DNA of 28,543 nt from Bacteroidota bacterium (lineage in GTDB: Bacteria > Bacteroidota > Ignavibacteria > UBA10030 > UBA6906), in the NCBI GenBank assembly GCA_017860555.1, contig JAGDMJ010000002.1:1-28543 (forward strand), read 5' to 3'. A model generated the notes under the pieces. That model was not told where the DNA came from. It was given only the letters and a program-made list of their open reading frames with translations, and did no database searches. Every line of letters starts with the position of its first letter. Within the stretch, counting starts at the first letter, position 1. The position numbers were made by a program, and so were the translations under genes. Below, piece after piece: positions 16,299 to 24,151 of the stretch.

Positions 16299-16886
16299 TT
16301 ACATCCCGCGGAACGCGCTCGCCCCGAGGATGCCAAAGAGAATCGGACTCAGGATGAGGCCAAGGATGAAGTACACGACAATCACCACGAGGATCGTTAC
16401 CAGCAGATAAGGCACGACCTTTTCCTGGGGTGTCTTCATCGTGTGAGGCATGCCCAGGTACACGAGATACAGACCGTACAGTGCTGCCAGCAACGTCAGC
16501 ATGCCCAACGCAGGGATGATATTCAGGATACCCGCCAACCACCCGGGAGTGTTCGAATAGGCCACGAGTTGCACTGCGCGTCCCAGGTCTTTTTGAGAAC
16601 CGAAGTTCGGCGCCAGAAAATCCACCACATACGCTGTGACAAAAACGCCAACCACCGCGGTCAGGAACGAGACGAGGCCCGCTGCGACAGCCGCCGAGAT
16701 GGACCAGGCAATGAGCGGGCCGCCGACAAGGCCGTAGCCGATGACCTGCGCCACAGCCGGGATCAAAGCCAGAGGAAGAACGTAGTTCAGCATGATCTCT
16801 CCGATCACCGGGGTTTCAGAACTAATCACCGGCCATTCCGTCTTCGGCGTCATTACGATCTTCTTTGCTCTTTCGACAATGTTCAT
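16299..16886 (-). CDS. Yip1-domain integral membrane protein
   Basis: This 195-residue protein starts at ATG 16886, with AGGAGG five bases upstream; the frame is open back to 17093 but that part overlaps the dipeptidase gene. It has a short cytoplasmic start (MNIVERAKKIVMTPKTEWPV), then about five hydrophobic helices. The pattern fits the bacterial Yip1 family, including the opening in which Trp-Pro precedes the first helix, and YSNTPGWLAGILNIIPALG and LYGLYLVYLGMPHTM in the middle. The function of bacterial Yip1 proteins is unknown. It lies 88 bp after the M20 dipeptidase and may share its transcript. Confidence 0.82.
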   Translation of the reverse strand: MNIVERAKKIVMTPKTEWPVISSETPVIGEIMLNYVLPLALIPAVAQVIGYGLVGGPLIAWSISAAVAAGLVSFLTAVVGVFVTAYVVDFLAPNFGSQKDLGRAVQLVAYSNTPGWLAGILNIIPALGMLTLLAALYGLYLVYLGMPHTMKTPQEKVVPYLLVTILVVIVVYFILGLILSPILFGILGASAFRGM

Positions 16887-16974
16887 GCGACCTCCTGGGA
16901 ATGATGGGACAGTGGTTGGATACCTGGACGAGCACAGGATAGTGGAGTAAGAACGAAGAGGAACGGGGCCGGCC

Positions 16975-18366
16975 TCAGCGCTTTTTGCGGGGACCGTGCA
17001 TATGCCCCGGAAGCTCGTTGAAGAAATGCACGATCGTCCGGATGCCTCCGAAAAAATGGTCCAGATTGAAAAACTCATTCGGGGCGTGCGCATTTTCGTC
17101 CGGCTGGCCGAAACCCAGGAGCACCGTATCGATGCCGAGCATTTCTTTGAATTGCACGACGATGGGAATCGAACCTCCCTCGCGCTGATACAGAGGGGTC
17201 TTCCCGAATCCCTTCCTCAGCGCCGCAACCGCCGCCGTGACACCGGGGCTGTCGATCGGGGTGATTGCCGGCTCGCCGCCATGGAGCAAAGTCGTCTTTG
17301 TCTGAACGCTCTTCGGCGCGAGCTTTTTGATGTGACGCTCGAACAGCCTGGCCACTTTCGTGGACGACTGGTCGGGGACAAGCCGCATGGAAATTTTGGC
17401 AGATGCCTTTGAAGGAAGAACGGTTTTTGCCCCTTCACCGGTGAAGCCTCCCCAGATCCCGTTGCATTCGAGCGTGGGACGCGCCCACAGACGTTCGAGT
17501 GTGGTGAACCCCTTCTCCCCGTACAGCTGTCTCACTCCAAGTTCCCCCGCAAATTTCCGGTCGCTCCAGGGGAGCTTTTTGAAGGCCTCTCGTTCTCTGC
17601 GGGTGAGTGGCCGCACGTCATCATAGAATCTGGGAATCGTCACGCGGCCGTTCCTGTCGTGCAGCCGGGAGACAATTTCCGCAAGTGCCTGGATGGGGTT
17701 GTGGACCGCCCCGCCGAACGAACCGGAATGGAGGTCCTTGTTCGGCCCCACCACGTCCACCTGCATATACGAAAGTCCGCGCAAGCCATAGCAGATCGAT
17801 GGGGTGTTTTCGCCGAACATTGACGAGTCGGAAATCAGGACGAGGTCTGCCGAAAGAAGATCCTTCTGCTCCTCTACAAACGCGCCCAAATTTGTGCTCC
17901 CGATCTCCTCTTCTCCCTCGATGAGCAGCTTGAGATTTACAGGAAGGGACCCCTTGATCTTGAGGAATGCTTCGATCCCCTTAAAATGAATGAACACCTG
18001 CCCCTTGTCGTCTGCCGATCCGCGCGCGTAAAGCCTGTTCTCACGCACCGTCGCTTCAAAAGGAGGAGAGGTCCAGAGTTCGAGCGGCTCCACCGGCTGG
18101 ACATCGTAATGTCCATAAATGAGTACCGTCGGCTGTCCCGGAGCGCCAAGCCATTCCCCGTACACGATCGGATGTCCGGCCGTTGGGAAAAGCTTGACAT
18201 TCTGCAGCCCAATGATGCGCATCTGGTCCGCCATCCACTGGGCGCATCGCTGCATGTCCGGTCCGTTTTCGGGGTTGGTGCTGATGCTGGGAATCGCAAG
18301 GAGCTCTTTTAATTCCGCGAAATACCGCTCTTTGTTCCCCTGAATGTAGGAGAGAATTTCGTCCAT
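16975..18366 (-). CDS. M20-family metallo-dipeptidase
   Basis: This 463-residue cytoplasmic dipeptidase has no signal peptide. Dizinc-site motifs are complete: YGHYDVQP (His86, Asp88), ARGSADDKGQ (Asp119 bridging), EGEEEIGS (Glu152/Glu153), an Asp in LVLISDSSM, and the C-terminal His in HAPNEFF. A dimerisation lid domain sits in the middle, marked by DLHSGSFGGAVHNP. The family includes carnosinase-like and broad-range dipeptidases that free amino acids from imported peptides. AAGGAG lies seven bases before the ATG, and a good promoter overlapping a dyad is about 40 bp upstream. The link to CstA drawn in the findings is an inference. Confidence 0.95.
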   Translation of the reverse strand: MDEILSYIQGNKERYFAELKELLAIPSISTNPENGPDMQRCAQWMADQMRIIGLQNVKLFPTAGHPIVYGEWLGAPGQPTVLIYGHYDVQPVEPLELWTSPPFEATVRENRLYARGSADDKGQVFIHFKGIEAFLKIKGSLPVNLKLLIEGEEEIGSTNLGAFVEEQKDLLSADLVLISDSSMFGENTPSICYGLRGLSYMQVDVVGPNKDLHSGSFGGAVHNPIQALAEIVSRLHDRNGRVTIPRFYDDVRPLTRREREAFKKLPWSDRKFAGELGVRQLYGEKGFTTLERLWARPTLECNGIWGGFTGEGAKTVLPSKASAKISMRLVPDQSSTKVARLFERHIKKLAPKSVQTKTTLLHGGEPAITPIDSPGVTAAVAALRKGFGKTPLYQREGGSIPIVVQFKEMLGIDTVLLGFGQPDENAHAPNEFFNLDHFFGGIRTIVHFFNELPGHMHGPRKKR

Positions 18367-18401
18367 TTTTGGCTCCTTGAGGATAAGAGATGGGGCATTT
18401 C

Positions 18402-18430
18402 AATATAACCATTGACCTCCAGAGGGTCAA
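18402..18430 (-). promoter_or_regulatory. Promoter with overlapping TTGACC/GGTCAA dyad upstream of the dipeptidase gene
   Basis: On the minus strand, TTGACC (18425-18430) and TATATT (18402-18407) are 17 bp apart. The -35 box is one arm of an inverted repeat TTGACC-N7-GGTCAA (18412-18430), a position where a repressor or activator could act. The start would lie near 18395, about 30 bases before the dipeptidase ATG. Confidence 0.6.
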
Positions 18431-18517
18431 GGCGCAGATCGGCCCAGGGGGGCGTCCTGCTGGGAATCACCTGAGCTCCCCTGGGAGTCACCTGGCCAAA
18501 GAAAATGCAGGCTGGCC

Positions 18518-18721
18518 GCGGAATATCCGCTCACGGAGCATTTCCACATCGTGGGAGAAGTGATCGGTGCCACGAGTCCCGACCGTCCAGGCGGAGTGGA
18601 CCCCGTCTCATTGGTTGGAGCAACCTACTCCTTGTTCGATGCGCTCATGGTCGATGTGTCGACGCGTCTCACCATTCACCCATCCCTTGGAACTAAACCG
18701 ATTTCTATGTATTCTGCATGA
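18518..18721 (+). pseudogene. Decayed C-terminal fragment of an outer-membrane protein (phenol MetA-pathway-like)
   Basis: One plus-strand frame, with no usable start, reads for 67 codons to TGA at 18719-18721. It gives protein-like sequence including EYPLTEHFHIVGEVIGATSP, DPVSLVGATYSLFDALMVDV and STRLTI. This pattern (model neighbour loop, G-rich turn, then a strand with 'Y-L-hydrophobic-D') resembles the end of proteins in the MetA-pathway-of-phenol-degradation family of small outer-membrane barrels. The first part of such a gene is absent, and the usual final strand ending in Phe is replaced by unrelated residues, suggesting truncation plus a frameshift. There is no ribosome site. It is probably a remnant; the identity is a tentative motif-level call. 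Confidence 0.4.
18687..18715 (+). promoter_or_regulatory. Promoter candidate for the hydrolase-epimerase pair
   Basis: TTGGAA (18687-18692) and TATTCT (18710-18715) are 17 bp apart, four of six matches each. A small dyad CTGCA-N7-TGCAG (18714-18730) covers the expected start site and could be an operator. The leader would be about 27 bases. Confidence 0.4.
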
Positions 18722-18748
18722 AAACTGCAGACGATGGAAAGGCGAACC

Positions 18749-19558
18749 ATGAAAATCCAGGTGAACGGCTCGAACCTGCACTATGAAGAGGCGGGCGACA
18801 AAGCTGGGATGCCGGTTCTCTTCATCCACGGCTTCCCCTTCAGCCATGAAATGTGGAAACAGCAGATGGAGATCGTCTCGAAGAAATACCGGGCGATCGC
18901 ATACGACATCAAGGGGCATGGACTGAGTGACGTGGGGGATGGACAGTACACCATCGAGGGACACGTTGACGATCTGTTTGCGCTTCTGGATCACCTGCAT
19001 CTCGATCGTGTTGTCATCGTGGGTCTCTCGATGGGAGGATACATTACCCTCCGTGCCCTGGAGCGGAACCAGGACCGATTCCGGGCCGCGGTCCTGTGCG
19101 ACACAAGAAGCGAAGCGGACACTCCCGAAGGCAAGCTGCGCCGATTCGGGGGCATGGTGGAGGTGAAAAAAAGCGGGTCGCAGCAGTTCGCGGACACGTT
19201 CTTGAAGAGCGTTTTCGCACCCGCCAGTCTGACGACAAAGCCCGAGGCGGTGGAGGCGATCCGCCGCATCATCGCTCGCACCCCCCCGCTGAGCATCTCC
19301 GGCACACTGCTCGCCCTTGCGGCGCGCACGGATACCACCGGGGTGCTCCCCCTCATCCGGATCCCGGTGCTGATTCTTGTGGGAGCCGTCGATCAAGTCA
19401 CACCACCGGCTGCCTCCCAAGCCATGCATGAGCGGATCAAGGATTCGGAACTCCAGATTATTCCGGGCGCTGCACACATGAGCAACCTCGAGAACACGGA
19501 GTTCTTCAACCGGGCACTTCTCTCCTTTCTGGACCGCGTGGCTGCAGGCTCCCGATGA
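18749..19558 (+). CDS. Alpha/beta-fold hydrolase
   Basis: This 269-residue soluble hydrolase has an intact Ser-Asp-His triad: Ser94 in the nucleophile elbow GLSMGG, Asp215 in LVGAVDQVTPP and His243 in IPGAAHMSNLE. The oxyanion segment is LFIHGFPFSHEMW, and the YDIKGHGLSD stretch is typical of the esterase/BioH/lactonase-like branch. The substrate is not predictable. ATG 18749 is chosen over the in-frame ATG at 18734 because AAAGG lies seven bases before it and the conserved protein starts there. Its stop overlaps the epimerase start (ATGA), so the two are coupled and may act on a common metabolite. Confidence 0.92.
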   Translation: MKIQVNGSNLHYEEAGDKAGMPVLFIHGFPFSHEMWKQQMEIVSKKYRAIAYDIKGHGLSDVGDGQYTIEGHVDDLFALLDHLHLDRVVIVGLSMGGYITLRALERNQDRFRAAVLCDTRSEADTPEGKLRRFGGMVEVKKSGSQQFADTFLKSVFAPASLTTKPEAVEAIRRIIARTPPLSISGTLLALAARTDTTGVLPLIRIPVLILVGAVDQVTPPAASQAMHERIKDSELQIIPGAAHMSNLENTEFFNRALLSFLDRVAAGSR

Positions 19559-20535
19559 AGCGGGTCCTTATCACCGGAGGTACCGGTTTTGTCGGGGCAA
19601 ATCTCGCGGAAGCGCTGCTCAGGCAAGGCACCGAGGTCCGGATACTCCGACGCCGTTCATCCGACCTTCGCGCCATCGCCGGTATCGACGCACGGCATTA
19701 TCTCGGGGACATCCGAGATCCGGCCTCCCTGAAAGAAGCCATCCATACCTGTGATACGGTTTTTCACACGGCCGCGATCGTGAAGTATTGGAAGGCCCGA
19801 TGGGAAGAACAGCTCGCCGTGAACGTCGAGGGAACAAGCAACGTGATCACCGCGTGCCTCTCGGAAGGCGTGACCCGGCTGGTCCACGTCAGCTCCATTG
19901 CTGCCCTGGGTCATCCTCAGCATCAACACCTTGCGGACGAAGAGACCCCCTACAACTGGCCCGAAGAACCCGGCTACAAATACAGCAAGCGACTGGCGGA
20001 GCTCAAAGTCCTCAAAGGAGTGAAGAAAGGCCTCAACGCAGTTATTGTCAATCCCTCCGTCATAATCGGAGAACGTGACATAAACTTCCACGGCGGCTCG
20101 TTGTTGACAAACGCAAGAAAAGGGACGACACTCTTCTACATTGACGGGGGCATGAATGTTGTCTATGTGGGAGACGTGGTGAAGGGGATGATCCGTGCCG
20201 CTGAACGGGGTCGCTGTGGGGAGCGCTATATTCTCGGCGGCGTCAACATGACCACCCGGGAGGCCTTCACCAGGACTGCGGACCTTATCGGCGGCAGGAC
20301 TCCCGTTGCAAGGATCCCGATCCCCGTCCTGCACACGGTCACGAAGCTGATCGAGGCGATATTCGGATTCCTGAGCAAAGAGCCCCCGATCACGATGGAT
20401 CTGATGGTCAACGCCGGGATCTACAACTGGTACAGTTCCGCGAAGGCCGAACGGGAATTGGGATACACGGTCACGCCATTTGATGAGACGATCCTGGCAG
20501 CGTACCGGTGGTACCGGGAGAACGGCTATTTGTAG
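19555..20535 (+). CDS. NAD(P)-dependent epimerase/dehydratase (extended SDR, dihydroflavonol-reductase-like)
   Basis: This 326-residue oxidoreductase has the Rossmann motif TGGTGFVGANLAEALL (GxxGxxG, residues 8-14), GDIRDPASL, the HTAAIV strand and the catalytic set SSIAAL with Tyr141 and Lys145 in YKYSK. The pattern GLNAVIVNPSVIIGERD followed by VYVGDVVKGMI places it among extended SDRs that resemble dihydroflavonol-4-reductases and HpnA-type hopanoid-associated reductases. These act on sugar nucleotides, isoprenoid or ketone substrates. The true substrate is unknown. It is coupled by a 4-bp overlap to the hydrolase. Its stop lies only 11 bp from the convergent stop of the DUF5989 gene, with no terminator between. 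Confidence 0.92.
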   Translation: MKRVLITGGTGFVGANLAEALLRQGTEVRILRRRSSDLRAIAGIDARHYLGDIRDPASLKEAIHTCDTVFHTAAIVKYWKARWEEQLAVNVEGTSNVITACLSEGVTRLVHVSSIAALGHPQHQHLADEETPYNWPEEPGYKYSKRLAELKVLKGVKKGLNAVIVNPSVIIGERDINFHGGSLLTNARKGTTLFYIDGGMNVVYVGDVVKGMIRAAERGRCGERYILGGVNMTTREAFTRTADLIGGRTPVARIPIPVLHTVTKLIEAIFGFLSKEPPITMDLMVNAGIYNWYSSAKAERELGYTVTPFDETILAAYRWYRENGYL

Positions 20536-20546
20536 GGGTTGATCTG

Positions 20547-20714
20547 TTAGAACAGGGTGTAGATGAATGGCGCCAGCGCGGAACCCTGCGTGAAGACCAG
20601 GAGCAGCCCCAGAAGAAGCAGAACCATCACGATTGGCCCCAGCCACCACTTCTTGCGTACCCGCATGAACGCCCAGAGCTCCCCAAGGATCGCCAGTCGA
20701 CTCGTGTTCTTCAT
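20547..20714 (-). CDS. DUF5989 small membrane protein
   Basis: This 55-residue protein has a charged N-terminus containing LGELWAFMRVRKKWWLGP, then one membrane helix (VMVLLLLGLLLVF), and a short tail ending GSALAPFIYTLF. This matches the DUF5989 pattern of E-hydrophobic-W, RKKWWL-P and QGSALAPFIYTLF. Such proteins are often encoded beside carbamoyltransferase or related biosynthetic genes, and their function is unknown. The ATG lies 7 bp after the carB stop, with a weak AGG, so it is probably cotranslated with carB. The orientation is anchor plus a cytoplasmic basic region. It is short enough to be missed by length-filtered gene calling. Confidence 0.85.
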   Translation of the reverse strand: MKNTSRLAILGELWAFMRVRKKWWLGPIVMVLLLLGLLLVFTQGSALAPFIYTLF

Positions 20715-20721
20715 GGACCTG

Positions 20722-23700
20722 TCACATTTGGAATGATCGGATATACTCTACCACCCTGGTGCAATCTTCCAGCGATTCCGGTTGCTCGGTCCTGCCTCCC
20801 TGACGGGCAAGCTCATGATACTCCTGGATGCTCATCACGGAAAGCTGCCGCTCCCGCACCTGCTCGATGCTCTTCGCCGCGGACGCGGCCGCCGAAAGGG
20901 TCGTAATGTATGTTACCTTGTGCTCGTAGGCAGCCTGGCCGATGGCATGCTCGTCCTCGCGCGAGACCTGGCCCAACGGCGTGTTGACGATCAGCTGCAC
21001 CCACCCATTGCGAATCACGTCGATAATGTTCAACGTCCCTTCGCTTGCCTTCAAGACCGGCCGGTTCCGGATGCCATGTTCCTTCAGGAACTTCGATGTG
21101 CCCTCGGTGGCAATCACGTTGAACCCCAGCCGCACAAAGTTCTTAACGATGTTCGCCGCACGGTCGTTCTTGTCGTTGTCATTCAGACTGACAAACACCG
21201 TTCCGTCCTGGGGCAATGTGCTCCCCGCGGCCATTGACGCCTTCGCAAAAGAAACCCCGAAGCTATCGGAGATCCCCATCACCTCCCCTGTGGATCTCAT
21301 CTCCGGGCCAAGAAAATGGCGGGCGCTGGGGAATTTGGAGAACGGGAAGACCGATTCCTTCACCGAGACGTGTTTCGCCCACCCGTACCCTTTGATATCC
21401 AGGTCTTTCAGCGTGCGGCCGATCATCAATTTGGCGGCAACCTTCGCGAGCGGAATTCCGGTCGATTTGCTGACAAAAGGGACCGTGCGTGAGGCACGGG
21501 GGTTCACCTCCAGGACATAGATCACCCCATCCTGCATCGCATACTGGATGTTCACCAGACCGACGACATGCAAAGCCAGAGCAAGTCGACGGGTGTATTG
21601 CATCAGGATCTGCAACTGTTCGGGCGTCACCGCGTACGGGGGAAGCACACAGGCGCTATCGCCGGAGTGTATGCCCGCTTCTTCAATATGCTGCATCACC
21701 CCGCCGATAAAAACATCCGTGCCGTCACAGACCGCGTCCACATCGAATTCAAACGCGTCTTCCAGGAATCGATCGATCAAAACGGGATGGTCCGGGGAGA
21801 CATTGACCGCCTTCCCCATGTACTCCGAAAGCCCCTTGTCGTTGTAGCAGATTTCCATGGCACGCCCTCCCAGGACATAGGACGGGCGTACGAGTACGGG
21901 GTATCCCACACGCTGGGCCACTGCCAGTGCCGTGGGCAGGTCAGACGCAGTGCCGTATGGCGGACAGGGGATCTTCAGATCATCCAGAAGCTTTCCGAAT
22001 CTCTTCCTGTCCTCGGCAAGGTCGATGCCTTCGGGCGATGTGCCGAGGATCCGGATGCCTTGGGCCTCAAGGGGCTTCGCCAGCTTCAACGGGGTCTGCC
22101 CGCCGAAGCTCACGATCACGCCCTCGGGCTGCTCCTGCTCGCAGATGTTGAGCACGTCCTCGAACGTCAACGGCTCAAAGTAGAGTTTGTCCGTGGTGTC
22201 GTAGTCGGTCGACACCGTCTCCGGATTGCAATTGACCATGATGGTCTCGTACTTTTCCTCTGCGAGACCCATCACTCCGTGAACGCAGCAATAATCGAAC
22301 TCAATGCCCTGTCCGATCCTGTTCGGTCCACCCCCGAGGATGATGACTTTTTTCCGGGTGGATCGTACCGACTCATTCTCGGTTTCATAGGTGGAGTAAT
22401 GATACGGCGTTTCGGCGGCAAACTCCGCAGCGCAAGTGTCTACGGTCTTGAAAACGGGGCGGATCCCCATGGATTTCCTCATGGCCCGCACCGCCAGTTC
22501 CCCTTTTCCGAGAACAAACCCGAGTTGCGTGTCCGAGAACCCGTATTGCTTCGCCTTGAGGATCAGATCCCGGTCCGCCGCTCCCCCCGCCCCGCGCAGT
22601 TCCGCCTCCAGGTCCACGATCTGCTTGATGTTGAAGAGGAACCAGCGATCAATGCGGGTGATGCCGTGCAGATCCTCGATCGTCATGCCGAGCTGGAATG
22701 CGTAGCGAAGATAGAAGACATTATCGGGCCGGGAGATGCTAAGCCGATCCCGGACCCGTTTCCGCCATTCATCTTTTCCCGCCTCGTCAAGCTTCAGGAT
22801 ATCCACAACATCCTTCCCGTCAGCGCCGAGGCCCGAGCGCCCCTGTTCAAGCGAGCGAAGAGCCTTCTGGAGCGCTTCCTTGAACGTCCGGCCGAACGCC
22901 ATTGCCTCGCCCACCGACTTCATCTGCACGCCGAGGGTCTCATCGACCCCCTTGAATTTCTCGAAGTCCCACCGCGGAATTTTGACGACCGTGTAGTCGA
23001 TCGTGGGCTCGAAGGATGCTGGGGTCTGTTTCGTGATGTCGTTGGGGATCTCATCGAGGGTGTAGCCGACGGCCAGCTTTGCCGCGATCTTGGCAATAGG
23101 AAAACCCGTGGCCTTGGATGCAAGGGCCGAAGAGCGCGAGACGCGGGGATTCATTTCGATCACAAGGGAGCGCCCCGTGTTCGGGTCCACGGCGAACTGG
23201 ATGTTCGATCCGCCGGTCTCCACACCGATCGCTCGGATAATCTTGATGGCGTCATCCCTCATCCGTTGGTATTCCTTGTCCGTCAGGGTCTGGGCAGGAG
23301 CAACGGTGATGGAATCGCCGGTATGGACTCCCATGGGGTCGAAATTCTCAATGGAGCAGATGATCACGACGTTGTCGTTGAGGTCGCGCATCACCTCCAG
23401 CTCATACTCCTTCCAGCCGATGACCGACTCTTCGAGCAGGACCTCATGGATCGGGCTGGCTTCAAGGCCGTGCTCCACGGCAGCTTCAAAGTCCTCCGGA
23501 CCTTTCGCAATTCCGCCTCCCGTGCCGCCAAGCGTGAACGAGGGACGAATGATGATCGGGAATCCGATGAACTCGATAAGCTTCCTGGCCTCTTCGAGCG
23601 AACGCACAAAGCCGCCGCGTGGGGTCTGCAGGCCGGCCCTGTCCATGGTGGCCTTGAACAGTTCCCGATCCTCCGCCTTCTTGATCGCCTCCAGCTTGGC

Positions 23701-24051
23701 GCCGATCAGCTCAACGCCGTACTTTGCGAGTACCCCGCTCTCCGCCAGGGCAACGGCAGTATTCAGCGCCGTCTGCCCACCCATCGTGGGAAGGATTGCG
23801 TCCGGTCGGTCGCGCTCGATGATTCTTTCGACGAAATACGGGGTGATAGGCTCGATGTAGGTCCGGTCGGCCAGGTCCGGGTCGGTCATGATGGTGGCCG
23901 GATTGCTGTTGATGAGGATGACGCGGTATCCTTCCTCACGCAGCACCTTGCAGGCCTGGGTTCCGGAATAATCGAACTCGCAGGCCTGACCGATGACGAT
24001 CGGGCCTGAACCTATGATCAGAATGGATTGAAGGTCGGTGCGCTTCGGCAA
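20722..24051 (-). CDS. carB: Carbamoyl-phosphate synthase large subunit CarB
   Basis: CarB makes carbamoyl phosphate from bicarbonate, ammonia (released by CarA) and two ATP, feeding pyrimidine and arginine synthesis. The 1109-residue protein has two ATP-grasp halves (about 1-550 and 560-945) and a C-terminal MGS-like allosteric domain. Marks include IIGSGPIVIGQACEFDYSG, RPSFTLGGTGGGIA, EMNPRVSRSSALASKATG, LGGGPNRIGQGIEFDYCCVH, RPSYVLGGRAMEI and EVNPRASRTVPFVSKSTG. The start is TTG at 24051: an in-frame TGA lies six bases upstream and the canonical N-terminus MPKRTD begins exactly there. It is about 35 residues longer than the E. coli enzyme, mainly at the C-terminus. No carA is in the window; the small DUF5989 gene follows. 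Confidence 0.98.
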   Translation of the reverse strand: MPKRTDLQSILIIGSGPIVIGQACEFDYSGTQACKVLREEGYRVILINSNPATIMTDPDLADRTYIEPITPYFVERIIERDRPDAILPTMGGQTALNTAVALAESGVLAKYGVELIGAKLEAIKKAEDRELFKATMDRAGLQTPRGGFVRSLEEARKLIEFIGFPIIIRPSFTLGGTGGGIAKGPEDFEAAVEHGLEASPIHEVLLEESVIGWKEYELEVMRDLNDNVVIICSIENFDPMGVHTGDSITVAPAQTLTDKEYQRMRDDAIKIIRAIGVETGGSNIQFAVDPNTGRSLVIEMNPRVSRSSALASKATGFPIAKIAAKLAVGYTLDEIPNDITKQTPASFEPTIDYTVVKIPRWDFEKFKGVDETLGVQMKSVGEAMAFGRTFKEALQKALRSLEQGRSGLGADGKDVVDILKLDEAGKDEWRKRVRDRLSISRPDNVFYLRYAFQLGMTIEDLHGITRIDRWFLFNIKQIVDLEAELRGAGGAADRDLILKAKQYGFSDTQLGFVLGKGELAVRAMRKSMGIRPVFKTVDTCAAEFAAETPYHYSTYETENESVRSTRKKVIILGGGPNRIGQGIEFDYCCVHGVMGLAEEKYETIMVNCNPETVSTDYDTTDKLYFEPLTFEDVLNICEQEQPEGVIVSFGGQTPLKLAKPLEAQGIRILGTSPEGIDLAEDRKRFGKLLDDLKIPCPPYGTASDLPTALAVAQRVGYPVLVRPSYVLGGRAMEICYNDKGLSEYMGKAVNVSPDHPVLIDRFLEDAFEFDVDAVCDGTDVFIGGVMQHIEEAGIHSGDSACVLPPYAVTPEQLQILMQYTRRLALALHVVGLVNIQYAMQDGVIYVLEVNPRASRTVPFVSKSTGIPLAKVAAKLMIGRTLKDLDIKGYGWAKHVSVKESVFPFSKFPSARHFLGPEMRSTGEVMGISDSFGVSFAKASMAAGSTLPQDGTVFVSLNDNDKNDRAANIVKNFVRLGFNVIATEGTSKFLKEHGIRNRPVLKASEGTLNIIDVIRNGWVQLIVNTPLGQVSREDEHAIGQAAYEHKVTYITTLSAAASAAKSIEQVRERQLSVMSIQEYHELARQGGRTEQPESLEDCTRVVEYIRSFQM

Positions 24052-24085
24052 TTCTCAATGATCTCCGGGGACAAAGATACGAAAA

Positions 24086-24138
24086 TCAGTAGTCAGGTGC
24101 CAGTCGGCGTAGTCAGCAGGCAGTGAGTCAGCAGTCAC
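24086..24138. repeat. Degenerate AGTCAG/CAGT repeat cluster
   Basis: Several imperfect copies of AGTCAG and CAGT (for example CAGTAGTCAG, GTAGTCAGCAGGCAGT, GAGTCAGCAGTCAC) lie in the 100-bp spacer between the cstA stop and the carB start. This wording is common in short intergenic repeats of several phyla. There is no coding content; it may include an end-of-transcript structure for cstA, but no T-run is seen. Confidence 0.5.
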
Positions 24139-24151
24139 GGAAAATAGCGTT

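Larger units (their letters stand above)
18367..18748. other. 382-bp divergent intergenic region with a coding relic
   Basis: This lies between the leftward dipeptidase and the rightward alpha/beta hydrolase. It contains the dipeptidase promoter and dyad (18402-18430), a short near-repeat TGGGARTCACCTG (about 18460 and 18482), a decayed protein-coding fragment (18518-18721) and a promoter candidate for the hydrolase (18687-18715). No intact gene is seen. Confidence 0.6.

Noticed and set aside
16887..17093. N-terminal extension of the Yip1 protein
   Set aside because: It overlaps the dipeptidase 3' end, and AGGAGG is positioned for ATG 16886; the extension is low-quality sequence.
18734..18748. 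Upstream ATG for the alpha/beta hydrolase
   Set aside because: Its leading residues contain the AAAGG ribosome site of the ATG at 18749, which fits the conserved start better.
21568..24009. An 813-codon open frame on the plus strand, opposite carB
   Set aside because: It lies fully antisense to an unmistakable carB. The long opening comes from GC-rich codon bias, and the translation has no recognisable domain.
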